The notes: generated by a model from the sequence alone, not told the origin. A DNA stretch of 64,000 nt from Amycolatopsis sp. EV170708-02-1 (GCF_022479115.1 NZ_CP092497.1:2108001-2172000); one strand, 5' to 3'. Shown: positions 32,794 through 53,800, counted from the first letter of the stretch. Program-made: numbers and translations.

Positions 32794-33879
32794 ATGGCCC
32801 GAATCCCCACCCTCTCCGCCGTGCGAGGACGCCTGAAGACCGCCGGACTGCTGGCGTCCACCCTGGTGCTGGCCGCCTCGCTCACCGCGTGCGGAGGAGG
32901 CGGCGAGTCGGCCACTCCGGCCGCGCAGAACTCCGCCGGCTCCGCGGTCGACGCCAACGCGTTCCCGACCACCATCGAGCACAAGTACGGCAGCACCACC
33001 ATCACGCAGGAGCCCAAGCGCGTCGTCACGGTCGGCCTGACCGAGCAGGACGCGCTGCTCGCCCTCGGCGTGGTGCCGGTGGGGGTCACCGAGTGGCTCG
33101 GCAAGTTCCCCGGCACGATCGGCCCGTGGGCGACCGACAAGCTCGGCGGCGCCGCGCTGCCCGAGGTCCTCAAGGACGTGGACGGGCCGCAGTACGAGAA
33201 GATCGCCGCGCTCAAGCCGGATCTGATCATCGCCCTGTACTCCGGGCTCACCAAGGAGCAGTACGACAAGCTGAGCCAGATCGGCGTCCCGGTCGTCGCG
33301 CAGCCCAAGGAGTACAACGACTACGGCATCCCGTGGAACGAAGCGACCAAGAAGGTCGGCCAGGCCGTCGGGCGCGCCACCAAGGCGAACGAACTGGTCA
33401 AGGCCGTCGAGGACAAGTTCGCCCAGGCCCGCAAGGACCACCCGGAGTTCGCGGGCAAGTCGGCGCTGATGGCGTCGACCTACGAGGGCTACTTCGTCTA
33501 CGGCAGCCAGGACGGCCGCTCGCACATCCTCGAATCGCTCGGCTTCAAGCTGCCCGCCGACCTCGACGCCGTCATCGGTGACAAGTTCGGCAAGAGCCTC
33601 AGCGCGGAACGCACCGACCTGCTCGACCGCGACGCGCTCGTCTGGCTCATCGACACCCCGGCCAAGGCGCAGGAGATCCTCGGCAAGGACGCGCTCTACA
33701 CCGGCCTCAAGGTGGCGAAGGAGAAGCGCGAGGTCTTCATCGAGAACGAAGGCAACTACGGCAGCGCGGTCTCCTTCGTGACCGTGCTGAGCCTGCCGTA
33801 CGTGATCGACCGGATCGTCCCGCAGCTGGCCGCGGCGGTCGACGGTGACCCGAAGACCGAGGTCAAGCCGGCGAGCTGA
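32794..33879 (+). CDS. ferric-siderophore-binding lipoprotein (FepB/FhuD type)
   Basis: 361 residues from ATG 32794, 6 bases after AAGGA (an ATG at 32791 is possible). The signal LLASTLVLAASLTAC is a lipobox with the anchored cysteine at about 33. Then KRVVTVGLTEQDALLALGVVPVGVTEW, KIAALKPDLIIALYSGLT and GVPVVAQPKEYNDYGIPWNEATKKVGQAVGRA are periplasmic-binding-protein class III motifs. It is lipid-anchored outside the membrane and delivers the iron-loaded siderophore to the two FecCD permeases encoded at 26924-29043. Its own iron box lies at 32724. Confidence 0.94.
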   Translation: MARIPTLSAVRGRLKTAGLLASTLVLAASLTACGGGGESATPAAQNSAGSAVDANAFPTTIEHKYGSTTITQEPKRVVTVGLTEQDALLALGVVPVGVTEWLGKFPGTIGPWATDKLGGAALPEVLKDVDGPQYEKIAALKPDLIIALYSGLTKEQYDKLSQIGVPVVAQPKEYNDYGIPWNEATKKVGQAVGRATKANELVKAVEDKFAQARKDHPEFAGKSALMASTYEGYFVYGSQDGRSHILESLGFKLPADLDAVIGDKFGKSLSAERTDLLDRDALVWLIDTPAKAQEILGKDALYTGLKVAKEKREVFIENEGNYGSAVSFVTVLSLPYVIDRIVPQLAAAVDGDPKTEVKPAS

Positions 33880-33920
33880 GCCTTTTGGCGATTTGCGCGT
33901 GAAGGTCTGGTGGCCGACAG

Positions 33921-34041
33921 CGAGCGGGGAGGATTTCGGACGTTGAATGTCCGGAATCCTCCCCGCTCGACCTCACTTCGCATCCCTGAACTCGACGATG
34001 GAGGAATTGGGACGTTGAGTGTCCTAGTTCCTCCATCGTCG
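33921..34041. repeat. pair of long hairpins with the same loop
   Basis: In the 232-base gap after the lipoprotein gene, CGAGCGGGGAGGATTTCGGA (33921-33940) pairs with 33950-33969, 20 bp with one G-U. A 21-bp stem, 33993-34013 with 34021-34041, begins CGACGATGGAGG and has two G-U pairs. Both have the top GGACGTTGA.TGTCC, yet different outer stems. Either could end the receptor transcript; two with the same top suggest a repeat family. Confidence 0.75.
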
Positions 34042-34096
34042 GCGACAGCGATCATCATGAGGCGGCGTGCCGTCCCTCCAGTCACGCGACTTCCTT

Positions 34097-34126
34097 GGTT
34101 CTAACCGTCTTTCACCACTCACGAGG
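34097..34126. repeat. partial copy of the intergenic hairpin repeat, overlapping a gene end
   Basis: GGTTCTAACCG at 34097-34107 followed by CACCACTCACGAGG matches the loop and right arm of the 17625 element; the left arm is lost. The stop codon and last four codons of the minus-strand phosphoesterase (34112-34126) lie inside it. Confidence 0.75.
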
Positions 34127-35137
34127 CCAGGAGTTGTGCAGGGGCACGGTGATCTGCTTGAGCCAGGTCTTCGTGGTGAAGTCGCGGGCCTTGATCACCA
34201 CCGAGCCGGGCGACACCTCGACCTGCAGCCCCTGGTTGAACGCGCCGCCGAGGGACACTTCCCCGCCCTTGCCGTCGTCCGTCCATCCGGTCTGGACGGC
34301 CGCGGTGTTGACCACGGTGAACCCTTCGAGGTTGGCGGTGCCCGGGACCACCCGGCGGACCACCCAGTCCGACAGGTTGAGGTCCCAGTGCGTGTGCCCG
34401 GAGAACAGGAACACGTCCCGGTGCCGCCCGAGGATCGAAAGCAGCCTGTCCGGCTGGAGGTAGTCGGACCGGTAGAGCTTGTTGTGCGTACCGGAAACCG
34501 TGTTGGGCAGCGGATGATGGGTCAGCACCATCACCGGGCTGCGCCGGTTCGACCAGTACCGGAGCCGCTGCTCCAGCCAGGTGAACTGGCGGTCGCTCAT
34601 CCAGACCTCGTCCCACAGCTTGGGGTCGTGGTACTTCGCGTACCGCTCGGTCCCGAGGCAGAGCACCGGAACCCCGCCGAACGACGTCTCGCTGTAGACG
34701 GTGTTGCGGCCCGCGAACCGGTAGAAGCTGCGGAACAGCGAGTCCTCGGTCGTCCCGTTGGGCCAGGTCTCCTGCGCGAGCGTGTCGGGATCCCGCCATT
34801 TCGGGACGTAGAACTCGTGATTGCCGATGGCCCACGCGACCTCGCGCGGATGCGGGTGCTTGTCGAACGTCGAGCGGAGCTGGGCGTACTCGAAGTCGTA
34901 GCCGCGCGGGGTGAGATCACCCGCGATACCGAGCCCCGCACTGCGCGGGTTGATCGCGTGCAGGTCGTCGAGCGCCTTGCCGAAGTCGGTGAGATCACCC
35001 TGGATGTCACTCAAGATGTTGAAGCGGACGACCGGCCCGTGCGGCCCCCGCTTCTCCTGTGCCTCGGCCTGTCCCGGCAGCATCGCCGCCCCCGCCGCCG
35101 CACCGCCGGCGGCCACCATGAACGCTCTTCGATCCAT
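34112..35137 (-). CDS. secreted metallophosphoesterase
   Basis: 341 residues from ATG 35137. MDRRAFMVAAGGAAAGAAML is a Tat-like signal (single RR). The calcineurin-like motifs follow: FNILSDIQGDLTDF (D-x-Q in place of DxH), GIAGDLTPRG (GDxxx), AIGNHEFY (GNHE), MVLTHHPLPN and FLFSGHTHWDL (GHxH). It hydrolyses phosphate esters outside the cell, with an unknown substrate. It lies downstream of the NRPS/MbtH operon after a terminator-like hairpin, and is not an obvious siderophore gene. The C-terminal residues WPREW come from the repeat element at 34097. Confidence 0.88.
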   Translation of the reverse strand: MDRRAFMVAAGGAAAGAAMLPGQAEAQEKRGPHGPVVRFNILSDIQGDLTDFGKALDDLHAINPRSAGLGIAGDLTPRGYDFEYAQLRSTFDKHPHPREVAWAIGNHEFYVPKWRDPDTLAQETWPNGTTEDSLFRSFYRFAGRNTVYSETSFGGVPVLCLGTERYAKYHDPKLWDEVWMSDRQFTWLEQRLRYWSNRRSPVMVLTHHPLPNTVSGTHNKLYRSDYLQPDRLLSILGRHRDVFLFSGHTHWDLNLSDWVVRRVVPGTANLEGFTVVNTAAVQTGWTDDGKGGEVSLGGAFNQGLQVEVSPGSVVIKARDFTTKTWLKQITVPLHNSWPREW

Positions 35138-35195
35138 AACCCGAACGCTAGTCACGTTTTATGGACGAATTCGGTCGCGCTTCTGAACAACGCAA

Positions 35196-35233
35196 GTCCG
35201 TGAAGGCCTCCTTGAGGGGACGCCTTCACGGAC
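35196..35233 (-). terminator. terminator-like hairpin after the NRPS/MbtH operon
   Basis: GTCCGTGAAGGC at 35196-35207 pairs perfectly with GCCTTCACGGAC at 35222-35233, and the 14-base loop can pair further (CTCC with GGGG). It begins 9 bases after the mbtH stop codon, as expected for a transcription terminator of the long siderophore operon. Confidence 0.65.
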
Positions 35234-35242
35234 CGAAGCGGG

Positions 35243-35452
35243 TCAGGACTCCATGGCCTTGACGAGCGAAGCGGGCCGCAGGTCGGTCCAGTGGGTCTCG
35301 ACGTACTCGAGGCACTCCGGACGCGAGGCCGGGCCGAACTTCGTGGTCCAGCCCGCCGGGACCTCGACGAACTCGGGCCACAGGCTGTGCTGCCCTTCGT
35401 CGTTGACGAGCACCAGGTACGTGCCGTCGGGGTTCTCGAACGGGTTCGTCAT
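35243..35452 (-). CDS. MbtH-family NRPS accessory protein
   Basis: 69 residues. The family signature is intact: [24 protein letters not shown], then [10 protein letters not shown] and the conserved tryptophan in [10 protein letters not shown]. MbtH proteins bind the small part of adenylation domains and are needed for their activity or solubility. The ATG overlaps the NRPS stop by 4 bases (ATGA) and the binding site AAGGAG lies in the NRPS tail, so it is co-translated with the synthetase it serves. Confidence 0.97.
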   Translation of the reverse strand: MTNPFENPDGTYLVLVNDEGQHSLWPEFVEVPAGWTTKFGPASRPECLEYVETHWTDLRPASLVKAMES

Positions 35453-38400
35453 TCCTTGTTCTCCTTCTCTACGGCCGGTGAATCAGCCCGGCGGACGAGC
35501 GCTTCCAGCGCGAGGAACCAGCCTTCCGCGAGTTCCCGCACCGAGTCTTCGGTGAGCACGGCCTCCGGCCACGACCAGTGTGCGCCCAGTTCGGGGCCGC
35601 CGGGGCGGTCCTCGGCCAGGACGTTGACCGTCAGCGCGTGCGAGACCGGCATCCCGTCGTCGGCGCCGAGTTCGGCGGCCTCGGCCTCCGGCGCGTACGA
35701 CCAGTCGGTCGCTTCAGGGACGCCGATACGGCCCAGGTAGTTGAACTCGATCTGCGGTTTCGCGAACTTCGCGAGTTCAGGCCCGGTGCGCGGGTCGAGG
35801 TAGCGGAGCACACCGTGCCCGATACCGCCGTCCGACAGCCCGTCGAGATGGGCCCGGACCCGTTCCAGCGCGTCATCGGCGGCGGGTCCGCCCGCGAACG
35901 CGTCGTCCAGGTCGACGTCGCCCAGGTCCAGGCACACCGGGACGACGCTGGTGAACCAGCCGACAGTCTGCGAAAGGTCAGCCAGTTCCTCTTCACGGCC
36001 GTGCCCCTCGACGTCGACCAGCACCGCCTGTCCCCCGTCCCGGCGCCAACGGGCGACGGCGAGGGCGAGACCGGTGAGCAGGACGTCGTTGATCGTCGCC
36101 CGCGACAGCAGCGGGGCCGTCCGCTCGACCGGCAGCCTCAGCGACACCTTTCGCACGGTCGCCTGCACGTCCCGGGCGGGGTCGAGCGGCCGGTCCAGCA
36201 GGATCGGATCCCCGCCGCCCAGCACCGATTTCCACCGGTCCAGTTCACCGGAACGGTCCTGTGTGGACAGTGTTCGCGACCATCGCCGGAACGACGTGTC
36301 CACAGAGGACAGCGCCGGCACCTCACCGCGTGCGACCGCTTCCCAGGCGGAAGCGAGGTCCGGCAGCAGGATCCGCCACGAGACGCCGTCGACGGCCAGG
36401 TGATGGATCATCAGCAGCAATCGGCCGGGGCCCGACGCACCCGCGTCGAACCAGGTCGCGCTCAGCATCACGCCGTCGTCCGGCTTCAGCCTGGCGCGGG
36501 TCGGCTCCGCGTGCCGCTCGATCAGAGCGAACAGATCGCCGTCCTCGGCGTCGACACGTTCGACGGGCACTTCGGCGGATTCGGCCACCCGGAGCACCCA
36601 GCCGTCCTCGGACCGGTCGAGCCGCGCGCGCAGCATGTCGTGCCTGGCCACGAGCGCACCGAGCACGGTCTTCAGCTGCTCACCGGTCATCCCGGCGGGC
36701 GTCCGCACCAGCGCGGCCTGATGGTAACCGTCGATCGGGCCGCCGAGTTCGCGAAGCGCGTGCATGATCGGCGTGAGCGCGACCGCGCCGTCGTCCTCGA
36801 TCCGTTCCGCGACCTCGGCCAGCGCCGCGACCGTCCGGCGCGCGAACACCTCGTGCGGCGTGATCTTCAGCCCGGCCGCGCGTGCCCGGCCGACCAGCCG
36901 CATCGCGACGATACTGTCCCCGCCCAGGGCGAAGAAGTCGTCCTCGGCACCCAACTCCGGCACATCGAGCACTTCCGCGAAGAGCGCGCACAGCGTCTTC
37001 TCCAGCGCGGTCTCGGGCGCGCGGCCACCGGCCAGCTCCGAGTAGTCCGGCGCCGGCAGCGCCTTGCGATCCAGCTTCCCGTTCGACAGCACGGGAAGCG
37101 CGTCGAGCGTGACGAACGCGGCCGGGACCATGTAGTCCGGCAGCGTCCCGGCCGCGAACCGCCGCAGCTCGTCCCGATCCACAGTGGACACGACGTACGC
37201 CACGAGCTGCTTGACCCGGGGACGGTCCTCGCGTACCAGGACGACGGCTTGAGCGACCTCGCCGTGCCGTTCGAGCACGGCTTCGATCTCACCGGGTTCG
37301 ACCCGGAAACCGCGGATCTTCGCCTGGTCGTCGGCGCGACCGCCGAAGTCCAGGCGCCCGTCCGCGGTCCAGCGGGCGAGGTCCCCGGTGCGGTACATCC
37401 GGGCTCCCGCCGGGCCGAAGGGATCCGCCACGAACCGCTCCGACGTCAGCGCCGCCCGCCCGAGATAACCGCGGGCGAGCCCGGCTCCGGCGAGGTACAG
37501 CTCACCGGTGACGCCGGGCGGCACCGGCCGCAGCGCGGCGTCCAGCACGTAGGCCCGGGTGTTCGCGACCGGCCTGCCGACCAGCGGCTTGTCGCTGTCG
37601 CCGATCCGCGCGACCAGCGCGTCCACTGTGGACTCGGTCGGGCCGTACAGGTTGAAGGCCTCCGTGCCGTCCAAAGTGGCCAGACGGCGCCACAGGCTCT
37701 CGGGTACGGCCTCGCCGCCGACACCGATCACCGCGAGGGGGCATCGGTCGCCGTCGAGCAGGCCCGCGTCCGCCATCTGCGCGAAGAACGACGGCGTGAC
37801 CTCGATGAAGTCGAAGCCCTCCCGGTCGATCATCGCGGCGAGCAACTCGGGATCGCGCCGGGTCTCCTCGTCCACGATGTGCACGGCGTGCCCGTCGAGC
37901 AGCCACAGCTGGGGCTGCCACGAGGCGTCGAAGGAGAACGACCACGCGTGCCCGACCCGCAGATGCGGTTTCCCGGTGGCCTCGACCGCGGGCCGGTGCA
38001 AGGTGGCGCGGTGGCTGTGGAACAGGTTCACCACGCCGCGATGCGGGACGACGACCCCCTTGGGCGTCCCGGTCGAGCCCGACGTGTAGATCACGTACGC
38101 CGGATGCTCCGGGACGAGCGGGCGGACACGGTCCCGGTCGGTCAGGTCGTGTGCCTGCCGGTCCTCGGTGACGAGCGCGCAGAGCGCCAGTGTCTCGATC
38201 TCGGTCCGGGGCAACGACTCCAGCAGCTCGGGTTCGGTCAGGATCATCTTGGGCCGCGCGTCGGCGAGCATCGCGGCCAGCCGTTCGGCCGGGTAGTCCG
38301 GGTCGAGCGGCAGGTATGCCGCCCCCGCCTTGTGGACCGCGATGATCGCCAGCAGCACGTCGGCCGAACGCGGCAGCGCCAAGGCGACGAAGTCTTCAGG

Positions 38401-38741
38401 GCCTGCACCGTGTGCGACCAGCGCCCTGGCCAGCCGGTTGGCGCGCTCGTTGAGTTCGGCGAACGTCAAGGCGACCGCACCGGACACCACCGCCGTCGCG
38501 CCGGGCGAACGCCGCACCTGATCCTCGAACAGACCGGCCACAGTGGACGGTTCGACGTCGCGCGCCGTCCCGTTCCAGCCGCGCACGATCAGCTCCAGGT
38601 CCGCCTCGCCGAGGATGTCGGCCCTGCCGACGGGAGCGTCCACGTCGGACACCATCGCCGCGAGCACGCGCTCCATCGCGGGGAGAAGCCGTTCCGGCAG
38701 GCCGGCTTCGAACAGGTCGGAGCGGTACTCCGCGGTGAGCT

Positions 38742-47810
<9,069 letters not shown>

Positions 47811-50800
47811 CCGCCCGCCCCCGGCACGAACGGGTCGGCGACGAACCGTTCGGCGGTCAGGCCGGGACGGCCCAGGTAGCCGCGCGCCAGGCCTTCGCCC
47901 GCGATGTAGAGCTCACCCGCGACACCGTCGCGGACCGGCCGGAGCCAGGCGTCGACGATGTAGGCGCGGGTGTTCCAGATCGGCTTGCCCACGGTCGGGG
48001 TGTCGCTGTCGGTCGTGCCGCCGCCGAGCGTGTTGATCGTGTACTCGGTGGGGCCGTACAGGTTGTAGCCGTAGGTGCCGTCGGTGTCGCGCAGCCGGTT
48101 CCACACCGACTCCGACACCGCCTCGCCGCCGAGCAGGACCAGCGCGGGCCGGTGCCCCTCCAGCAGCCCTTCCTCGATGAGCAGGTGCGCGTACGTCGGC
48201 GTCACGTTGACGACGTCGACCTCGTGCTCGTCGCAGTACGCCACGAGCGCCCGCGCGTCCCGTCGCAGTTCCTCGTCGCAGACGTGGACCTCGTGCCCCT
48301 CCACGAGCCACAGCAGCTCTTCCCAGGACATGTCGAAGGCGAACGACACGGTGTGCGCGATCCGCAGCCGCCGCCCGCCCGCCGACGCGATGGCCGGGGC
48401 GAAGATCGCGCCCTGGTGGTTGAGCTGCATGTTCGTCAGGCCGCGGTACGGCGTGACGACGCCCTTGGGTTTACCCGTCGAGCCCGAGGTGTAGATGACG
48501 TACGCCGGGTGTTCCATGCGGTCCGCGCGGCTGCGCGCGAACAGCGGGCGTTCGGCGTCGGAGATCGGGCCGCCACCGAACGCCCTGTCTTCGTGGTCGT
48601 CGACGAGCACCCGGGGCGTGGCGCCGGGCAGTGTCGCCGAGACGTCCTTTGTGGACACCAAGCAGAGCGGCCGCGCGTCCTCCAGCATCATCGCGAGCCG
48701 CTCGACCGGGTAGTCGAGTTCCAGTGGCAGGTACGCAGCGCCCGTCCGCAGCACGGCGAACAGCGCGACGACCATGTCGATCGAACGCGGCAGGCCGAGG
48801 GCGATCACCTGTTCCGGCGCGGCGCCCTTGGCCAGCAGAAGCCGGGCCATCCGGTTGATCCGCGCGTCGAGTTCGGCGTAGGTCAGCTGCTCTTCACCGA
48901 ACACCAAGGCCGTCTCGTCGGGAGTCCGCTCCGCTTGGACGGCGAGCAGATCCGCGATCGTGTCCTCGATGACCGGGTGTTCGGCCTCGGCCCAGCCCGC
49001 TTCCAGCGCGGCACGGTCCTCGGTGGACACCGTGGCCAGCGCGGCGACCGGTTTCGCCGGGTCGTCGACGATCTGCGCGACCAGTGACGTGAACCGGTCG
49101 AGCACCGACGCGGCCTCGGCGGCGTCGATGACGTCGTCCCGGTAGGACAGCGTGACCCGCGTTTCCTCGCCAGGGGTGACCACCAGCGTCAGCGGGTAAT
49201 GCGTGGCGTCGATGTTCAGCAGGTCGGTGATGCCGTGCCGGTGGCGGAGGCCGTCGCGCCGTTCGTCACCATCGGCGTTGCGCAGCACGAAAAGCGTGTC
49301 GAAGAGGACGCGGTGCCCGGCTTCGCGTTGCAGGACCCCGAGGCTCATGAACTCGTACGGGGTCAGGTCCATCCGCTCGGACTGCAGGCGTCGCACCAGG
49401 TCGAGCACCGATTCGGCCGCGTCGAGCCGCACCCGGGTCGGCACGGTGTTGAGGAACAGGCCGATGGTGTTCTCGATCTCGGGCACGGCGGCCGGCCTGC
49501 CCGCGACCGCGGCGCCGAACACGACGTCCTGCCGTCCGGTCATGGTCGAGAGGACCAGGCCCCAGGCGGCGTTGAGCACGGAGTTCACCGTGAGACCGTG
49601 CCTGCGGGCCTGCTCGCGCAGCCCGCGGCTCAGGCCGGCGGGCAGCACGGTGTCCAGATTGACCGGGGTCGCCGGGGCCAGGTCACGGCCTTCGGGCCCG
49701 ACGACGGTCGGCTCGGCGAGACCGGAGAGCGCTTCGCGCCAGGCGCTCGTGGCGGCCTCGATATCCTGCCGGTCCAGCCAGCGCAGGAAGTCCACATAGG
49801 ACCCGGCCGCGGGCAGTGTCCGGTCGTCGCCGCCGAGGTCGTACAGCGCGAACAGCTGCTCGATGAAGAGCCAGGCGGACCAGCCGTCCCAGAGCAGCAG
49901 ATGCCGGTTCAGCACCACCCGGTCGCGGCCGTCCCCGAGCCGCACCAGTTTCAGCCGGAACAGCGGCGGGGCGCCGAGGTCGAACCGCGTCGCGCGGTCC
50001 TGCGCCATGAGTTCTTCGAGCCGTTCACGCTGCTCGTCTTCGGGCAACGTCGAAAGGTCCACTTCGGACACCGGTGGCGCGACCGCGGCCGCCACGAACT
50101 GCACCGGACCGCGCAGCCCCTCGCTGGTGAAACCGGCGCCGAGGCTCGGGATCCGCCGCAGCAGCGCGGACACCGCCGCCCGCAGGCGATCGGCGTCGAG
50201 GCGGTGATCGAAGTCGATCGCCTCCTGGATCGTGTAGATGTCGACTCGGCCGGAGTTGTAGCTGGAGTGGAAGAACAGGCCTTCCTGCAGCGGTGACAAC
50301 GGCCAGACGTCGGCGACCGGCACCGGGCTGGACCGCTCGACGCGAGCGATCTCCTCCTGGGTCAGCGACACCAGTTCGAGGTCGGACGGCGTGAGCCCCA
50401 CCGGCGCGTTCGTGTCCACGGCCGCGAGATCGGCCAGGGCGGCGGCCCACCGTTCGGCGAGCGCTCCGCCCGCCCCCGCGAACGTCGCGGTCAGCCTCGG
50501 CCCGTCCTCGGTCTCCTCGCAGGCGACCCCGATCCGCACGACGTGGTCGCCCGACGGCGGCACGGCGGCGTACCCGGCGACCTGCCAGTCCCCCTGCCCG
50601 GCCGGGATTCGGCCGTCGTACCGCAGGGCGATCGGCGGCTTCGCGAGCCCGGCGAGCAGCGGCCCGGTCTGCGTGTTGAGGTACCGCAGCGGGCCGTAGC
50701 CCTCGGGTGTCCTCCGGACGGTTTCCTTGACCGCCTTGAGCATCGCGAGCGGTTCGCCGGAGGCGGTGATCCGCACCGGACGCACCGAGGTGAGCGCGCC

Positions 50801-53800
50801 GATCGTGTCCGACGGGTCGACCCGGCCGTGCAGATCGACGAGGAGGTCACCGCCGACGGCGATCTTCAGCGCCGTCAGAAGCACGTCGGTGACGTCGCCG
50901 TGCACGGCGGACGGCAGCGCTCCGACGAGGGTCCGGGTGTCCTCGACGGACAAGGTGATCCGGCGTTCAGTGCCACCATCGCCGTCGACCTCGAAGGTGA
51001 CCGGCGTCAGCGTCTCGGCCCAGTGCTCGATCTCGCCGAGCAGCGCGGGGTCCTGCGCCGCGTCGGCGATCCGGCGGGCGATCGTCCGCAACGACGTCCG
51101 CGCTCGCGTGAACACCGGCGGGCGGCCCTCGGTCACGGCCTGCCAGGCGATCGCGAGGTCGGCGGTCAGCGTCGTCAGGCTCCGCGCGTCCACCAGGACC
51201 GGATGCGCGACCAGGAGCAGCCCGCCCGGTTCGTCGAACAAGACGGCCTGCAGCAGGTTGTCCGGCAACCGGCCGGCGGCGGCCCGGCGTTCGTCTTCGA
51301 GAGATCCGGTCGCGTGACGGAGCAGGTCCGCGGCCTGGACAGTCCCTTGTGGACGGACTTCGAGCGACCACAGCACCGACGCGACACGCGACAGCCGCAG
51401 CCGCAGGCCGTCGTGGTGGTCGAGCACGAGCTGCAGGGCCGCGGCGAGCGTCTCGACGTCGGCCCCGGCCGGCACGGTCAGCAGCACGGACTCCGGCTGC
51501 ACGTCGTCGCCCAGCTCACGCAGCCGGAGAACTTCCGGCAGCAGGGGGACGGCCCCGATACCGTCGGCGTCGGCCACCGGCTCGGCCGGCATCGCGGACG
51601 CGGCGAGCGCGGCCGGGGTCCGGAGTTCGAACACGTCCTTGGGGCTCAGTTCGAATCCGGCCCGCCGGGCGCGGCTCGACACGGCGATCGACGAGATGCT
51701 GTCGCCGCCCAGCAGGAAGAAGTCGCCGTCGGCGCCGACGGTCTCCAGGCCGAGGACGTCGGCGAAGATCCGCGCGAGCGCGCGCTCCTGATCGTTCCCC
51801 GGCGCGGCTTCGGTCCGGCTGGTCTCGGGTGCGGGCAGGGCCCGGATGTCGAGTTTTCCACTGGGGGTCAAGGGGAATTCGTCGAGGACGACGAATGCCT
51901 GCGGGACCATCGGCGCGGGCAGTGCCTCGCCGAGCGCGGTCCGCAGGCTCTCCGGATCCGCGTTCCCGGCGACGTAGCCGACGAGCGCGCCGTCCTTCGC
52001 CACGACCGTCGCGGCCGTGACCTCCGGCTGCGCGACGAGGACGGCTTCGATCTCGCCGAGTTCGATCCGGTTGCCGCGGATCTTCACCTGCCGGTCGGTG
52101 CGGCCGAGGTACTCGATCTCGCCGTCGGCGCGGCGGCGCACCAGGTCACCGGTGCGGTACAGCCGCTGCCCGGGTTCGCCGAACGGGTCGGCGACGAAGC
52201 GTTCGGCGGTCAGGCCGGGCCGTCCGTGGTAACCGCGGGCCAGCTGGACACCGGCGAGGTACAGCTCGCCCGCCACGCCGTCGGGCACCGGGCGAAGGCA
52301 GTTGTCGAGGACGTGTAGCCGCGTGTTCCACACCGGACGTCCGATGGGGACGGTGGTGCCGTCGTCGCCGGTGCTGGCGAAGAAGGTCACGTCCACGGCC
52401 GCCTCGGTGGGGCCGTAGAGGTTGTGCAGCGGGACACCGGTCAGCGAGCGCCACCGCGCGGCGGTCTCGCCGGGCAGCGCCTCTCCGCTGGAGAACACCT
52501 GACGCAACGATCCGAGGTCGCCGGTGGCCTCGTCGCTGCCGAGGAAGGCGGCAAGCATCGACGGGACGAAGTGCAGGGTGGTGATCCGCCGGTCGCGGAT
52601 CACGCGCGCGAGATAGGCGGGATCGCGGTGACCGTCCGGTTCGGCCAGCACCACCGTCGCGCCTTCGCACAGCGCCCAGAAGAACTCCCACACGGACACG
52701 TCGAAACTCGACGGCGTCTTCTGCAGCACGCGGTCCGAGGCCGTGAGCCGGTATTCGTGCTGCATCCACGCGAGCCGGTTGACGATCGCGCGATGGGTGA
52801 CGGCCACCCCCTTCGGCCGCCCCGTCGATCCGGACGTGTAGATCAGGTAGGCCGTGTTGTCCGGTCCGGCGGCGAGACCCTCGATGTCGTCGACGGGCTC
52901 GCCGGTCACGGGGACCTGAGTCAGTCCGGCGACATTCGGGATCCGCGCCGCCGTCCCGGGTTCGGAGAGCACGAGACGCGCGCCGGAATCGGCCAGCATG
53001 TATTCGAGCCGGTCGGCCGGATAGTCGAGGTCGATCGGCAGGTAGGCGGCCCCGGATTTGAGGACGCCCAGCAGAGCGACCATCAGCTCCGCCGACCTGG
53101 GCACGGCGACCGCCACGACCTCTTCGGGACCGGCGCCCAGGGAACGCAGCCTGCGGGCCAGGCTCTCCGCGCGCGCGTCGAGGTCCGCATAGGACAGTTC
53201 GATGTCCTTGAACATCACCGCTGTCGCGGACGGTGTCTTGGCGACCTGCTCGGCGAAGGCCTCGGCCAGCGTGCGCTCCGGCACGGGGTGCGCGGTCGCG
53301 TTGAGTTCGGCGAGGCGGCCGCGTTCGGCGGGCGACAAGAGGTCGAGCGCGGCGACCGGCAGGCCGGGGTTCGCGGTCAGCGTCTCCAGCAGCCGGGCGA
53401 ACCGTTCCGCGAGCTGACCGGCCGCCACCGCGTCGATCCGGGCGGCGTCGAATTTGAGGCTGAACCCCAGGTCTTCACCCGGTGTCGCGATCACCGCGAC
53501 CGGGAAGTGCACCGCGTCGGTGACTTCGACTCCGGTGAGGCGGAGAGTTCCGGACGCGCGCTCGTCGTCGCGCGGGAAGTTCTCGACGACGACAAGCGTG
53601 TCGAACAGTTCTTCCTGCCCCGCGCCCGCGAGACGCTGCAGTTCACCGAGGCCGAGATGCTGGTGGTCCAGCAGGGCCGCCTGCTCGTCCTGCAGCCGTC
53701 GCAGCACGGCGCCGACGGTCTCGGCGCCCGACCAGCGCAGCCGCACGGGCACCGTGTTGATGTAGAGGCCGACCGCCGATTCGAGGCCGGCGGCGCCGGT

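Noticed and set aside
34112..35137. Metallophosphoesterase as a siderophore biosynthesis gene
   Set aside because: It lies behind a terminator-like hairpin, has a secretion signal and no iron box; proximity alone is not enough.
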